This document shows, in pieces, positions 44,331 to 55,130 of a stretch of DNA of 64,000 nt. How positions within the stretch are numbered: the first letter of the stretch is position 1; every line of letters begins with the position of its first letter. Below the pieces are notes generated by a model. That model had not been told where the DNA came from. It saw nothing but the letters and a program-made list of their open reading frames with translations, and ran no database searches. The position numbers and the translations under genes were made by a program. Where the stretch lies: the NCBI RefSeq assembly GCF_030247185.1, contig NC_080572.1, positions 185,594,866 through 185,658,865 of the forward strand, written 5' to 3'. The stretch comes from Malaya genurostris. Its lineage: Eukaryota; Arthropoda; Insecta; Diptera; Culicidae.

Positions 44331-46916
44331 TCACTGATTGTTAGTGTAGTGTTGAAACGCTCTCCGGCAGACTTGCACGAACCGACTTTTCTCGTCGTTA
44401 CTGACCGTTCCCGCAACATTCACTGTAAGCTGTAGCAGATCCTGCACGCAAATTGGTGCAGTTGCATCAAATATTTCATTTTCTTGTGCCTTCTCCATGT
44501 AGGCCCTATAGCGCTTCAGTGGCATTCTCCATGCGTTCGTAGGGGAGAAATCAGTCTTGTGAACTGCTTTTCCTTCCAGAGGGCAGATGACCAATTGGTC
44601 GAAAGAAAAGTTGAGACCATAAAACCGGAACAATTCTGTAGCACACTTCCGAACATCCGTTTCGCAGTCTTTAAGTTTCAGTTCTTCTGGTTTTCTAGCA
44701 ACAAAATTCACAATCATACCTTTAAAAGTATCGTTTTAACTGTTTGAGTTAATTTATTAATTTGATGAATACTACTCACTCTTATGCACCTTTTGTTCTG
44801 GCATATTCTTTTGTAGCTGTTCCACCGTTGGTAGATATTCCTGTACTTGTAGGTAGAACATTACCAGTAAAACAATCAAATAACGACTGAAATTCAAATC
44901 CACTAGCTTTAAGAACTCCTGTAGGTAGTAGCAGAGTTTTTGCAATAGCGGAAAAGTCTGCATATAATACTGAATGAGCAGAGAGTTGTAATAATAAATT
45001 TCGCTATCGAACGTAATCCTACAGCAAACATTTTCACAATAATTTTTCGCTGTTAGTATTGAGTCATAACCAGCAATGTGCTTTTCTTCAATCATCCAGT
45101 CGTCATCATTTTTTGTGAAAAACTCACACAGTTTTTCAATCAATGGTTCAATAGAAGCATCCGATTTGGTTTCGAGTCCTAAAAAGAATTGGCTCATTAT
45201 TTTTCTCAATAGTTGTTTTTCGACGACGAAAAATAAATTCTACCAGAATCGACGAATAAATTGAGGTAATCTTCTTCATATCCGACTCCGGAAACCTTTG
45301 CACCATAGCACCTAACCTTTACGTCAGGAGCAACGGCTTCCATTGCCATACATAGTTCCGATGGGATCACGCTTGTTGAATGAAATTCCCTAAGAAGGTT
45401 ACCATTTTCTATTAAATCGTCGAGTTTCGGATCGTTCAAGAAGCGTTTCAACTGCTCGTCCATCGCGTTCGAGTTCAGCGGTGGTAATATCGAAGTGTTG
45501 ACCGCATTATTCGGCATGCCATGTGGTATTTGCTGCTGAGGAGGTATTGGCGGAAATGATGGACGCGGTTGATGAGGCTGCCCGGAGTTGAACCGCGGTT
45601 GTTGTGCATTGCTAATCGGTTGAAATACATGGTGCCCTCCTATAATGGGTGGTCGCATTGGTGGTTGCATACACGGAACAGGTAGCTGCATACGTTGAAA
45701 ATCTACAACGGATGACATCATTCGAGGCGGTGGAACTGTTCTGAACGGAACGATGTTTGGATGGAATGCTTGTTGGTTAGGCCCATTGGCCACATTTGAG
45801 TTCATTATTAATACGCTTCCTTGATAATGAGCAGGTGGTGGCTGAGAGAAAATATTTCGGTCCGCTAGAAACAAAAATAAGTGTATTAAAACTACATTCT
45901 ATGATCACAGTAAATTAAATTTGTTGACCAAACAAAAGTCACCTCAAATTCAAATATGGAATTTACATGTTCGATAAAACAATTTAACATAATGCAAAAC
46001 AAAAATACCTTGAAAGCAATTCGGTTTGTTAAGTCGCAATTTTTCCGTTATTTGGGTAGCATCATTCTGTAATTCAGTTGTGATCAATTTTTAGCAGACA
46101 TTTATTGAAAACTATTCCTACTACATAAGAATACATATGATCATTACTCACATATAATTGATTTTGGAACAAGTACCGAATTTCCCATGTCTTATCGGAC
46201 AATAGTAGCGAATTGTATTCCGGAACCGATTCAATACACTGTGCATTTGAAACAAGCAAATCAATTTCCGTAAGTAACTCACTAACGCCGCTAGCAATGA
46301 TGGTTGATGGCTGATACTTAAGTTTTTGTAACGAATTCAGATAACGAGAAGTAATTCGCAGAAATGACTTTGTCATAAAGTAGAAATCCAATATGCAATC
46401 CAACGTTTGCGGAGGAAAATTTCGTTTTTCCAAAATAGCACATTCTTCACGAATGAACGTTTCGTAGCCCGAAATGACACGTTTGCTTATTTTATTACTT
46501 TTTTTGGATATATTTTGATGATATCTTTCAACCATCAAGTGAGTAAGCAGTTGAAAAGCACTGCTGGCATTCCACTCGCATAAACGACAAGTTAAAACCA
46601 TTCGCATGTCATGGTTGTTAAAATCATTCTCATCGTCATCTGGAACCTGAAAATGGGAAAACTTGCTATCGGAAAGCAAATCCGTTAGAGCTTCCAGAAG
46701 CACTACCATATTCGAATCCAGCACGGCCATAGTGCCAACCTGACGGACCACATTTATGTATGCGGTTAGTTGCAAGGAGTAAACCTGAACGCGACGTTGA
46801 TGCTGTAATTAGAATTGTTAATAGTTATAATATTATGTCAAATACGTTTTTACCCGTAATGAGCTTCTGCTCGGTGTATCGGATGAACAGCTGACAGTGT
46901 CCGTTGCCTGTGACAT
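44331..46916 (-). CDS. Terminal nucleotidyltransferase / non-canonical poly(A) polymerase-like protein, probable pseudoenzyme
   Basis: Six exons by splice sites and phase: 46916-46854, 46802-46152, 46066-46009, 45864-45244, 45178-44780, 44719-44331, giving 726 residues; all introns are GT-AG and short. Exon 1 starts MSQATDTVS. Residues 93-116 hold a C2H2-like C-x2-C-x12-H-x6-H. Residues about 259-400 are Pro/Gln/Asn-rich. The fold signature follows: RCYGAKVSGVG (442-452), then NSLLIQYY (529-536), YLIVLLVMFYLQ and LPTVEQLQ. The PAP-associated domain has ELFRFYGLNFSFD (about 626-638), CPLEGKAV and ICVQD (687-691). Relatives add U or A tails to RNA (TUT/PAPD, Drosophila Tailor and mkg-type). The usual S-D-L-D is D-Y-L-N here (Y457, N459) and the third acidic position is R518, so catalysis is unlikely. 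The weakest splice call is the exon 5-6 junction (acceptor TTTTAAAG). Confidence 0.82.
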
Positions 46917-47768
46917 GTTGAGTAAGTTCAAGTAAAAGAATATTCGAGCTCCTTAAATAAGCCAAGTATGCATTGGATGATAAAGACCAAAAGAAAAAAC
47001 AAAAGCGGATGATAACAGCGTTCTATGGAAACGGTATCACTACAGCAACTACATAACGTGTAGTTTTATTTTTCTTTACTCGAGCATTAGTAATCAACGA
47101 CAAGAAATGATTGTACAAGTATAATGATAACAATAAATCGGTACTAACATATGAAAAGGGCGTACTATATAGACCCTTGCGAAAATTACAAAGGAATAAT
47201 TCTAATTACTTGGGTTTTAAGCACTGAATTCAAGCATACCGTGCATAGTTTTATAGACAGGGCTCCTTACTACACGTTCTTATCGATTATTGAGTACTTG
47301 GAAAGCTATCTAGAGCCATGCCATTTCGTATTATTCTGTCATAGGCCTAATACGATAGGCCCTAATCACATGTTGGCGCCGAAATATTGACAATCGCTGT
47401 CTGCGCTTGGCAAGAATGCACACAGAAAAAGATCCAATAAATACTAAACGTCAAAAACTATGCATAGATTAACGAAAATGTTTGTTCGATGTATTTCATG
47501 TGTCCTATAAAAAGAAAAATGCAGTTTATTTCAAACATGAAACTATAAATGATTTGTTTCAAATTCTATAATTGGTCTTTCATTGATTCGATTCATCGAA
47601 TTTGATTTCAATTTGATCGTTCAAAACTATGGTATATTTGTTTTAAATAGCTATTTGGAGAGCTATTGAAAAAATATTTTCGCTATGTTTACATAAAAAT
47701 GAGCCAGAGTTTAATCTGATACAAATTATTTGTATTTGGTTTAATTTTGGTCAGTTTTCTCTGTGTGT
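46917..47768. other. Upstream region of the nucleotidyltransferase-like gene; spacer
   Basis: Presumed promoter side of the gene. No clear TATA box was found. A plus-strand 79-codon frame (47151-47390) has no recognised features. Confidence 0.35.
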
Positions 47769-47987
47769 ATGCCAGGTAAAATTTTCGAATATCTGCAGAC
47801 AGGGTTGCAAAAGTCTGTAACTTCGGAAAAATGTCTGCGGGATTCATTTCTTTATAAAATATGCAACACAAAACTGGGTTGGAGAGCAATGAAAAAAGGC
47901 GTGACCTTTTCAAAAGTCTGAAAATTTTGACAAGTTTGCGAGAAACTCGATTTTCAAAAGTCTGCAATATATGTCGACAGCACTAGA

Positions 47988-48676
47988 GTAACAGAGGTAT
48001 TTTGGCCCACTTTATGCCACATTTACACTTCTGCTGGTTGCCAGCATGCTGGTGTCAGTGTACTGCCCTCTTAGGAAAAAACGTTCAACTGTGGTCCAAT
48101 GATCCAAAGTATTAGACCAACGAAGGACCACCGTTGAACGTTTTTTTCCTAAGAGGGCAGTACACTGACACCAGCATGCTGGCAGCCAGCAGAAGTGTAA
48201 ACGGGGCATTCATATTGATTTCATTTTGGCCCACTTTGTAAAAATATTCACCAAATGTTGTAATATTTTTGAAATACCCTTCCGCAATATCAAAGACATC
48301 ATATTAACAAGATATCCAGCTCTCACATTTCCCGACAAATCATTGGCAACATCCTTTTTGCGAGCATGGCGCCCTCAGGCGAGTCAGAATCGAATCTTGT
48401 ACATAGAAGTAAGGGAGAGAAATGTCAAATTCGTGCGCGCCAAAAATAGCAGCATTGCGCACCCATATAATTGACATGATAGGTTGAATGTGATGCCGTG
48501 CGATGGCGTTGATGAACTGAAGATTGATTTCGCTACAAGCTGACAGCGTCTGGCAATATGTACTTTAATTTGATTAGCTTCAAATTGATGCAACATGGAT
48601 TATTTAACATCAATTAAATCCATAAAGTTTATTAGCTTGGCCAAAATATATGAAGGGACCAAAATACCTCTGTTAC
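47988..48676 (+). mobile_element. Element with GTAACAGAGGTATTTTGG inverted termini (family B)
   Basis: Starts GTAACAGAGGTATTTTGGCC and ends GGACCAAAATACCTCTGTTAC, inverse of each other over about 18 bp. About 690 bp including a nested 194-bp MITE. No transposase frame. Confidence 0.75.
48015..48208 (+). mobile_element. MITE with GTTTACACTTCTGCTGG ends, second copy
   Basis: Long inverted arms (ACTTCTGCTGGTTGCCAGCA, then TGCTGGTGTCAGTGTACTGC, to the mirror image ending AGTGTAAACGGGGCA) make it almost fully palindromic. Same family as 8857-9036. The flanking trinucleotides are TTA and TTC, an imperfect duplication. Confidence 0.85.
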
Positions 48677-48702
48677 CCTATATAAGAAATTTGCAGATTT
48701 TC

Positions 48703-49009
48703 TAGCCCGGTTGCAAGGATAAGGCGCTCTAGCAAGTGTTATTGTAGCCAACATCTCGGGCATTCGGTGGACAATCAGTGTGCTCAAAATGTCGTAAACA
48801 AATAATCGAGCATTATAGATCGGATAATATATCAATTTCTCCATCGTAGTAGTGATATGCTGATCCATAATTTATGGGAAAGTATGGTAAAAGGCACTGA
48901 ATAAATGTGTAGTTAACCATATTTAATTTTCTGTTGGTTATTCGTTTTCATTGTTTGATTTTTGTAAAACATGTTCACTACAGTAACATGACTTCCCAGC
49001 AGAGGGATG
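48703..49009. mobile_element. 307-bp insert with 8-bp AGATTTTC target duplication (hAT-like size)
   Basis: AGATTTTC stands at 48695-48702 and 49010-49017, and the family-A relative at 10536-10560 shows the site without the insert. The termini TAGCCCGGTTGC and GCAGAGGGATG (inverse CATCCCTCTGC) are only weakly similar. An 8-bp duplication is typical of hAT elements. Confidence 0.6.
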
Positions 49010-49040
49010 AGATTTTCAGACAAATCTGCAGACATGGCAT

Positions 49041-49613
49041 CTCTGGTGTATGCAGTAACAGAGATCCCTCTCAGCAGGCCGTTCAATTTTGTTGGTTTTT
49101 GAGCGCTTGTTGAACGACATATTGCACGAAATATTCGTTTCATTTGCTGGAACGGTTTGTTGTTGTTTTTTCTCTTGCAAAAATAGTGTGAAAATTATGT
49201 GAAGTAGAAGTATTGTGCAGGTATGTATTGTTAGTTTAAACAAATAAGTGGAAAAAACTTCAGAAATTCTGCAGTAAAACTAGTCCAACGAGGCTCCAAC
49301 TCCTCATGTTAAAAATGGCTCAACAATGGACCTCTGTCCGCCGGGTTTGTTGAACGAAAAAAATGGCATTCGGTTCAACGGTCTGTTTCAAAATCGGCAA
49401 ACGAAGGTCCTGTGTTGGCCTCTCGTTGAACGATTGATTGGACTTTCATTGGACCAATGATCCAACGTATTGGACCAATGAAGGACCACCGTTGAATTTT
49501 TTTCTAAGTGGGATGTCATTTATACACGGAAAATAAAAAATACCTATTATTTGAGTTCTTTTTACTTAATTTTGAGTTCTTTTGAATCTTTTCTTTCGTT
49601 CGCTCCTTCCATT
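49041..49613. repeat. Dispersed repeat related to the interior of the 48015 MITE family
   Basis: 49290-49513 contains GTTGAACG, GGTCCAATGATCCAA-like and GAAGGACCACCGTTGAA strings found inside the MITE at 48080-48145. A shorter relative is at 51740-51850 (CGGCAAATGAAGG, CCCGTTGAACGATTAATTGG), with a scrap at 52368-52400. Confidence 0.5.
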
Positions 49614-50044
49614 AGCGGCCCTTACACGATCATTAAAAGTGTCATTACTAAAAAGGAATGGCACTTTTAATGATCGTGTAAGGTCTACGAGTTCAGTAAT
49701 GATGGAATTGTGGATTTTCCATCATTACCAACATTATTTCTTCTTCTTATTTTTTTTGTGGAAGTGATGAATATCTTTAGAACTATGCGCGAAAAAATGA
49801 CAAAGTGTAGATTTAAATTGTTAATATTTCATTAACCTTAACGTTTCAATGACAAATCAAATTTATTTTCAGCTAAACGAAAATAAAAATATTGCTATTG
49901 CTGGAGTAGTTACAAATACTCATCATTAATAATGAACGTGTAATGCTAAAAAGTAATGATGTGCAGTAATGCAGTAATGACGAGCGTTTGAGCAGAAGTG
50001 TCATTACTTAGTAATGACACTTTTAATGATCGTGTAAGGGCCAC
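49614..50044 (+). mobile_element. MITE with GGCCCTTACACGATCATTAA ends
   Basis: The left end GGCCCTTACACGATCATTAA, then AAGTGTCATTACT, is the exact inverse of the right end. A second inverted copy of the terminus lies just inside the left end (GCACTTTTAATGATCGTGTA at 49664-49683), making a strong hairpin. The outer 12 bp are shared with the otherwise different MITE at 9929-10259. No coding. Confidence 0.85.
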
Positions 50045-50334
50045 TATTGTTGTCAAAATACAAAGAGCAAAATCACCCAACAGCGAGAGTTTCGTTCAAT
50101 AAGCCAAAATTAAGCAAACCGTACCAACTTGAAATTGAGTCAATACGACTCAACTTTAGAGTAAATATAACTTACCATTGAGTAGATATAACTAATCTTT
50201 AAGTATTTTTTTCCATGTGAATTACGGAAACTACCAAGAGCCACTTTACCAAAAAATACCCAAATTGGGTGGAATGTACTTAAAATTAGGTTGTTTTGCG
50301 GTTCCGTGTACAGATTTCTCCAAGTTCCAACCCT

Positions 50335-50480
50335 TTCTGTCAATCTTGTATTGCAAGAATCCGACAGAAACAGAACCTTTAAAAACCGCTAGATGAAATT
50401 CTCTGCCAGAAACGGTTGTTGCATTGTTGCCAGACTTCCGGAATTCTGGCAGAATTTCGACAAAAATGGCTGACAGACAT
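50335..50480 (+). repeat. Dispersed repeat, GCAAGAATCCGACAGAAA family
   Basis: Matches 54983-55130 (AATTCTCTGCC, GGTTGTTGCATTGTTGCCAG, GGAATTCTGGCAGAATT). A shorter relative is at 51670-51740. Boundaries unknown. Confidence 0.65.
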
Positions 50481-50701
50481 AGCCAGTCGTCTGGAGGGAA
50501 ATCTGCCTGCCGCGTACAAATGCGGAAGAGCGATTTCTCAAGCCGTTACGTGGCGATCCAAGTAACAATTCGAATGCCTTATGGTTTTGATTATAATTTA
50601 TTTCATGATTCATTTTCAGAACGTATGCACAAGTTTTAACGCCACGAAATGGTTCTATACAAAGATGATGATGAATCACAAAAAATAATTTTCATAAATA
50701 T

Positions 50702-50957
50702 CGGTTAATTTTTCAAAAGGGCGTATAAGCAAGTGACAGTTTCTCTTTGTTTACTTTCTCTTCTAATAATTACCAAGCGGTTTCCACGTTTATCACTCAA
50801 CTCTTTGCATGAAATGATACCCGAAACTTTCGACTTTCAAACAGAATAATGATATCAAAGAAAATCTTTTTAATCACATCACAATAATCGAAAGAGAGAG
50901 TGATTAAAGAGAAACTGTCACTTGCTTATACGCCCTTTTGAAAAATCAACCGAGAAA
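50702..50957 (+). mobile_element. MITE with about 60-bp TIRs (CGGTTAATTTTTCAAAAGGG)
   Basis: The left arm CGGTTAATTTTTCAAAAGGG, then CGTATAAGCAAGTGACAG and TTTCTCTTTGTTTAC, mirrors the right arm ending CCCTTTTGAAAAATCAACCG. About 256 bp. Relatives: 61255-61490 (nested) and a half at 52680-52735. Confidence 0.85.
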
Positions 50958-53154
50958 TCATTCAGACTTTTGCAAAAATCGCATTGATTTCAAGGCGATT
51001 AGTTATAATTCTTATTTCGTATCCATACATTCACGATAAAAATAAAAGCGCATGAAGTTTTTACGTTCGGAAAATGCCTCAAGCTTGTAAATAAATCTAA
51101 TAATATTCTTACTGATTACATTCAAAGCAGACATGACACACACAGTCAAGAAAAATATCAAAACAACAGTTTATTCATAGCGGAATTCATTCCATCCGAA
51201 TAAATTTAATGTTGATCCTAAAGCTGGTTTCAAAATTTTCTTGAATTTGGAGTTTTAACGCAGGATTCTTCACTTTGCTTTATAAACCTTATGAAGAATG
51301 GTCCACTTGGCAGGAACATGCTCTCATAGAGGTTTTCAGTAGGCTTTCGTGGAATTAAATGTTTTAATGCCAGATTTATTATGTAGCATTGAAGACAGTT
51401 ACAAGTATTTATTAAAATTATGAATGTTACTTGGGGAGAGAATGATACAATTTTGCCTGTAACATTTTTGACAGCTGCCGAATCTTACCAGGCTTCTGCC
51501 AGCTTCCAGAATTTCTCAAAAGTGGGACGACATCATTTGATATTCGTCAATCCCGCATGTTCATACAAAAAAAACTAATCTTGAGATGAATTAAAAGAGA
51601 TTTAAATATGGGTATGTTTGGTAGTTAGTAAGAAATATTATTAGCAATAACATGTAAAACCGCTTTAAAACGATTCTGCCAGTATTGTATGGCAAGAATC
51701 AGGCAGAAACAGAACCGTTAACAATTGCTAAACGAGATTACGAGAAAATGGCGCTCAGTTCAATGGTCTGTTCTAAAATCGGCAAATGAAGGTTCCGTGT
51801 TTGCCTCCCGTTGAACGATTAATTGGACCAACGAAAAACCATCTGTGGCGGAATTACAAAACCACCACGTTTTCCACGTTAAACACTCAGAACAATTGCA
51901 ATAGTACATTTCATTTCATTTCATTTCATTTCGACACAATGTAGTTACATTGTAAACGTCTTCTTGGGAATACTTTGTACGGAAATCAGCCATACATCGT
52001 AGCACATACAGCTTTATGATTTGATGCATCGGCACTTTACAAATCATAAACTTTAAATATTTTTTGAGTTGGACCGATACAGCCGAAATTATGCTCGGTA
52101 CCAAAAACGGTCCTCCTATCTTAAACACTTGAACTGCTTACAGCGCACAAGCAAAGTAACGCAATGAATATAAACACTTTAAACCATTGCGCCGCTGGCG
52201 TGGATTTTCCGCCTCGCGCGAAGGAAAATAAATAACTTCAATTGTTTATTAAACACTAGCCTTCTCCATATAATCATTACCAAAACTTGTTCGATATATG
52301 TAATTGTCAAGTCTCAAGACTTCTCGTCAAACTTACACGTACACAGAGAAAATTTGTACATTTTATAAACGTTGAACGTTTTTTCTAAGAGGGGGGTTAG
52401 AGCGTTTCTCACAGATCTTTACAGATTTAAAACGAAAGTATATGTATATGTATCATCGATGATATACAGATTTTTCAACTTGAAACGCGGTTTTTGAATG
52501 GATAGTTTAATCAAATACAAAATTCTATTTGGTTTAATTCTCGATGAAAAAAGGTCGTGACATATTATCTTTATTTAGTAATTTCCTACAAATTCTGCGT
52601 TGCATATTGAAAGATGTTTGTTTTTGTTAATATCCTATGTGAAGTGTTAAATGGAAGGATTGCCGATGAGACGGTGATCATCGAAAGAGAAGACAAACAA
52701 AGAGGAGCTGTCGTTTGCATCTGGGACCTTTTCTAATGTCCATCTTCAGTTGGCTTCCCCGATTTTTTTTCGGGATTAATTGAGCACATCTAAAGAAAGA
52801 TGAATAAACAATTTTAAGATCAATTTATTGGCATATGTATATAATAGTCGAGAGTATGCTTAGCTTATTGCACAAGACGTAAAGAGATAGACAATGGTTG
52901 TTTAGATTCTATAGTTTACATAACGCGATTTCTGATGTATGGGAGAAAATATCTAATTTCTCAATTCCATTCCGATACAAACTCAGTTTGTTTCAAAGTA
53001 AAATAATCTAACTTTTAAAAAATAGTCTTGCTACCCGACTATTTGAAAGACAAAAAGCATACCGATTTCTTCGTTCCTAATGATTTTTTTTATGAGGAAA
53101 GGGTTATCACTGTTAGCCAAGATGGGAAGTTCAACTCGTCAATCACTATAAATA
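50958..53154. other. Spacer with repeat pieces; 3' flank of the DUF3105-like gene
   Basis: 51480-51740 is a copy of the repeat seen at 54640-55000 (ATTTGATATTCGTCA, ACAAAAAA.CGAATCTTGAGA, ATATGGGCATGTTTGGTAGT). AATAAA on the minus strand at 52829-52824 is a candidate poly(A) signal for the gene at 53155. No other exon seen. Confidence 0.4.
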
Positions 53155-54114
53155 TTATTTGTCCCTTCGGTGGTGTTTTGGACATAACACATTATCGTCA
53201 ATGGTTGAAACTTTCTGCGCCGGTTCCAACAGTAAATGATCATATTGACCATCTTTCGACACATCTTCAGGACCTTTCAGTGCATACTGTCGAATAAAAC
53301 TTTCCACTACTTCTTGTTGAAGGACGGAAAATTCTAATAATGCCCCCCACGCTACAATCGCGAAAGGCCGGTCTTTAGAAGGAAGATCCGACGAAGTTAT
53401 TATATGCCGGTATAGACAACTTTTGACAATTTTCTTCAGTTCGTCAGTCTGCTGTTTATTGGCGCATGGATGATAGAGGGCGATAATTGCACCATGCTCG
53501 CTGCTGTGTAGCCACCGCTGAGGTGGGACGTACTTGTATTCACCATACCGAGGCCACAGCGGACGGTGAGTTCCACTGAAAACAAATGGAAATGTTGAAA
53601 TCTGATTTGCATTCGTGAATATCTACTTACTAAGTAGGTATACTACTGTCATATATTATGCTGGAGTTCATGCATTTATGAATCGCAACATATGCATCTG
53701 GAATATCGATTAGAGTGATCAGTGGTTCCACGTTGTAATCACCACGATAGTCTCGTTTGCTATCCAGACACATGTATACTGTGGAGTGACTGATGTTGTA
53801 TGGATCGAAGTCAATCCCTAAATTTGATTTAGCATCGTCACATTCCTCGTTTCGAATACCCATTACAATTCTACCATGTTCATCTACTGGTGGATGGGGA
53901 TGCGAGATGTAGTCCGAAAAAGTCACATTCGAAACTATTCCTGTTATCTGTAGATCGTCTGGTGATTTGGTATACCAGTTGACTACAATTTGTTGTGGAA
54001 TATGTCATTACAAATTTGCATATAGATTTGATTAATTCATCATTTACCTTCATCAATCGCAGTACCCAACGCAAGTAGCAATGAATAAACTAAAAATTGG
54101 ATTGGTTTGAACAT
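53155..54114 (-). CDS. Secreted DUF3105 (TP53I13-like) protein
   Basis: Three exons rebuilt from GT-AG sites with consistent phase: 54114-54048, 53982-53631, 53575-53155, coding for 279 residues. Exon 1 encodes a typical signal peptide (MFKPIQFLVYSLLLALGTA, then IDE), so the protein enters the secretory path. The C-terminal half carries the recognisable domain: YGTHRPLWPRYGEY (about 140-153), YVPPQRWLHSSEHGAIIALY (about 155-174) and HPC, matching the pattern of a G-x-H, Trp-Pro-x-Tyr-Gly and His-x2-Glu-His-Gly found in DUF3105 proteins and the related animal TP53I13. The biochemical role is unknown. The conserved His/Glu cluster suggests metal binding, which is inference. No transmembrane segment is seen beyond the signal, unlike the human relative. 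Donors GTAAAT and GTAAGT and acceptors TTGTAG and TTTCAG are ordinary. Confidence 0.82.
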
Positions 54115-54639
54115 TTTAGGAATGTTTTAAGGATCACTTAGAACATGACGTAGTATCACAATGCGAATAGGTATGTGTTTATGTTATTTTTCCTGTTACT
54201 GTATAAACATAAGCAGAGATAAGGAAATGCGCAGGCATGAATTCATTGTTACGATGCGTAAGTAAAGGTGGTAAAAATCTTGAGCAAGGACATGAATTGC
54301 CAATACCGAGAAATTTCTAACACGAATATAATCTATTTGCATCATTTTCACACGCGGTTCTAGTCATTTTAGCTGGAGTAGTATTGCAGACAGCTGGCAG
54401 CCACATATCTTTCAGGACCGATGTGGCAATATCCTGGTGGATACGGTTGTATCGTTCAAGGTGTGTATCTGACAGCGGTGAGGCAGCCGAACACCAGAAT
54501 GGCTCGCTGCAGCTATTAGCAAAGTCAATGCGGGTGCTAGTACCCTCTTGTGAGGAATTCTGGCAACATTCAGAAGGCTGGCTGCATTCCGGCTGCTGTC
54601 AAAATTGTCCAGGCGAAATTGCGTCATTATCTCGCCATA
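54115..54639. other. Upstream side of the DUF3105-like gene; spacer
   Basis: Presumed promoter region, with no clear core-promoter motif. From about 54370 the text has TGGCAG/CTGCCAG-rich strings like the repeat at 54983-55130. Confidence 0.35.
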
Positions 54640-55130
54640 TGTGTCTTGTTTATTTCCCTCCTCTTTTTTTTTCTTTTTTTTTATTCGACTTCATTTGATA
54701 TTCGTCAGTTCCGCATGTACGTACAAAAAACGAATCTTGAGACGAGGTAAATGAGATTGAAATATGGGCATGTTTGGTAGTGAGAAAGTAATGTTTTTTT
54801 TGTGTTGTCCTGGGGACGGCTAAGACCGATCACGGTCCATCTCGCCTAAGAGAAAGTAATGTTATTGGCAATAACATTTCCAATGATTAGTATATATGAA
54901 GGGCAATAACTTATTGCCTTTCATATGTATATTTTATTGAAAAAATAAACCCAAGACGCTTAAAATGTAGAACCGATTCAAAACGGTTCTGCCAATCTTG
55001 TATGGCAAGAATCCGACAGAAAAGAACCGTTAATATCCGCTAGGCGAAATTCTCTGCCGGAAATGGTTGTTGCATTGTTGCCAGACTTTTGCCGGAATTC
55101 TGGCAGAATTCCGCCAAAAATGGCTGGCAG
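54640..55130 (+). repeat. Dispersed repeat, longer copy of 51480-51740 plus 50335-50480
   Basis: Joins in one place the two strings seen separately at 51530-51740 and 50335-50480, so the family is longer than either fragment. Interrupted by a 54-bp retro-insert at 54796-54849. Confidence 0.6.
54796..54849 (-). mobile_element. 54-bp 5'-truncated retroelement with 14-bp target duplication
   Basis: GAGAAAGTAATGTT stands at 54782-54795 and 54850-54863. Between them, on the minus strand, is TTAGGCGAGATGGACCGTGA, then TCGGTCTTAGCCGTCCCC, ending in an A-run. The A-tail and duplication mark a very short LINE/SINE 3' end. The parent family is not identified. Confidence 0.8.

Larger units (their letters stand above)
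47769..49040 (+). mobile_element. Family-A TIR element interrupted by two other elements
   Basis: The ends ATGCCAGGT and ACATGGCAT and the inner strings (CAGGGTTGCAAAAGTCTG, AAAAGTCTGCAATAT, ACAAATCTGCAGAC) match 10288-10566. It is split at 47988-48676 and 48703-49009 by other elements, the first of which holds a third (48015-48208). Confidence 0.65.

Noticed and set aside
53028..53297. 89-codon plus-strand frame
   Set aside because: Antisense to the last exon of the DUF3105-like gene, whose splice phases and domain match support the minus strand.
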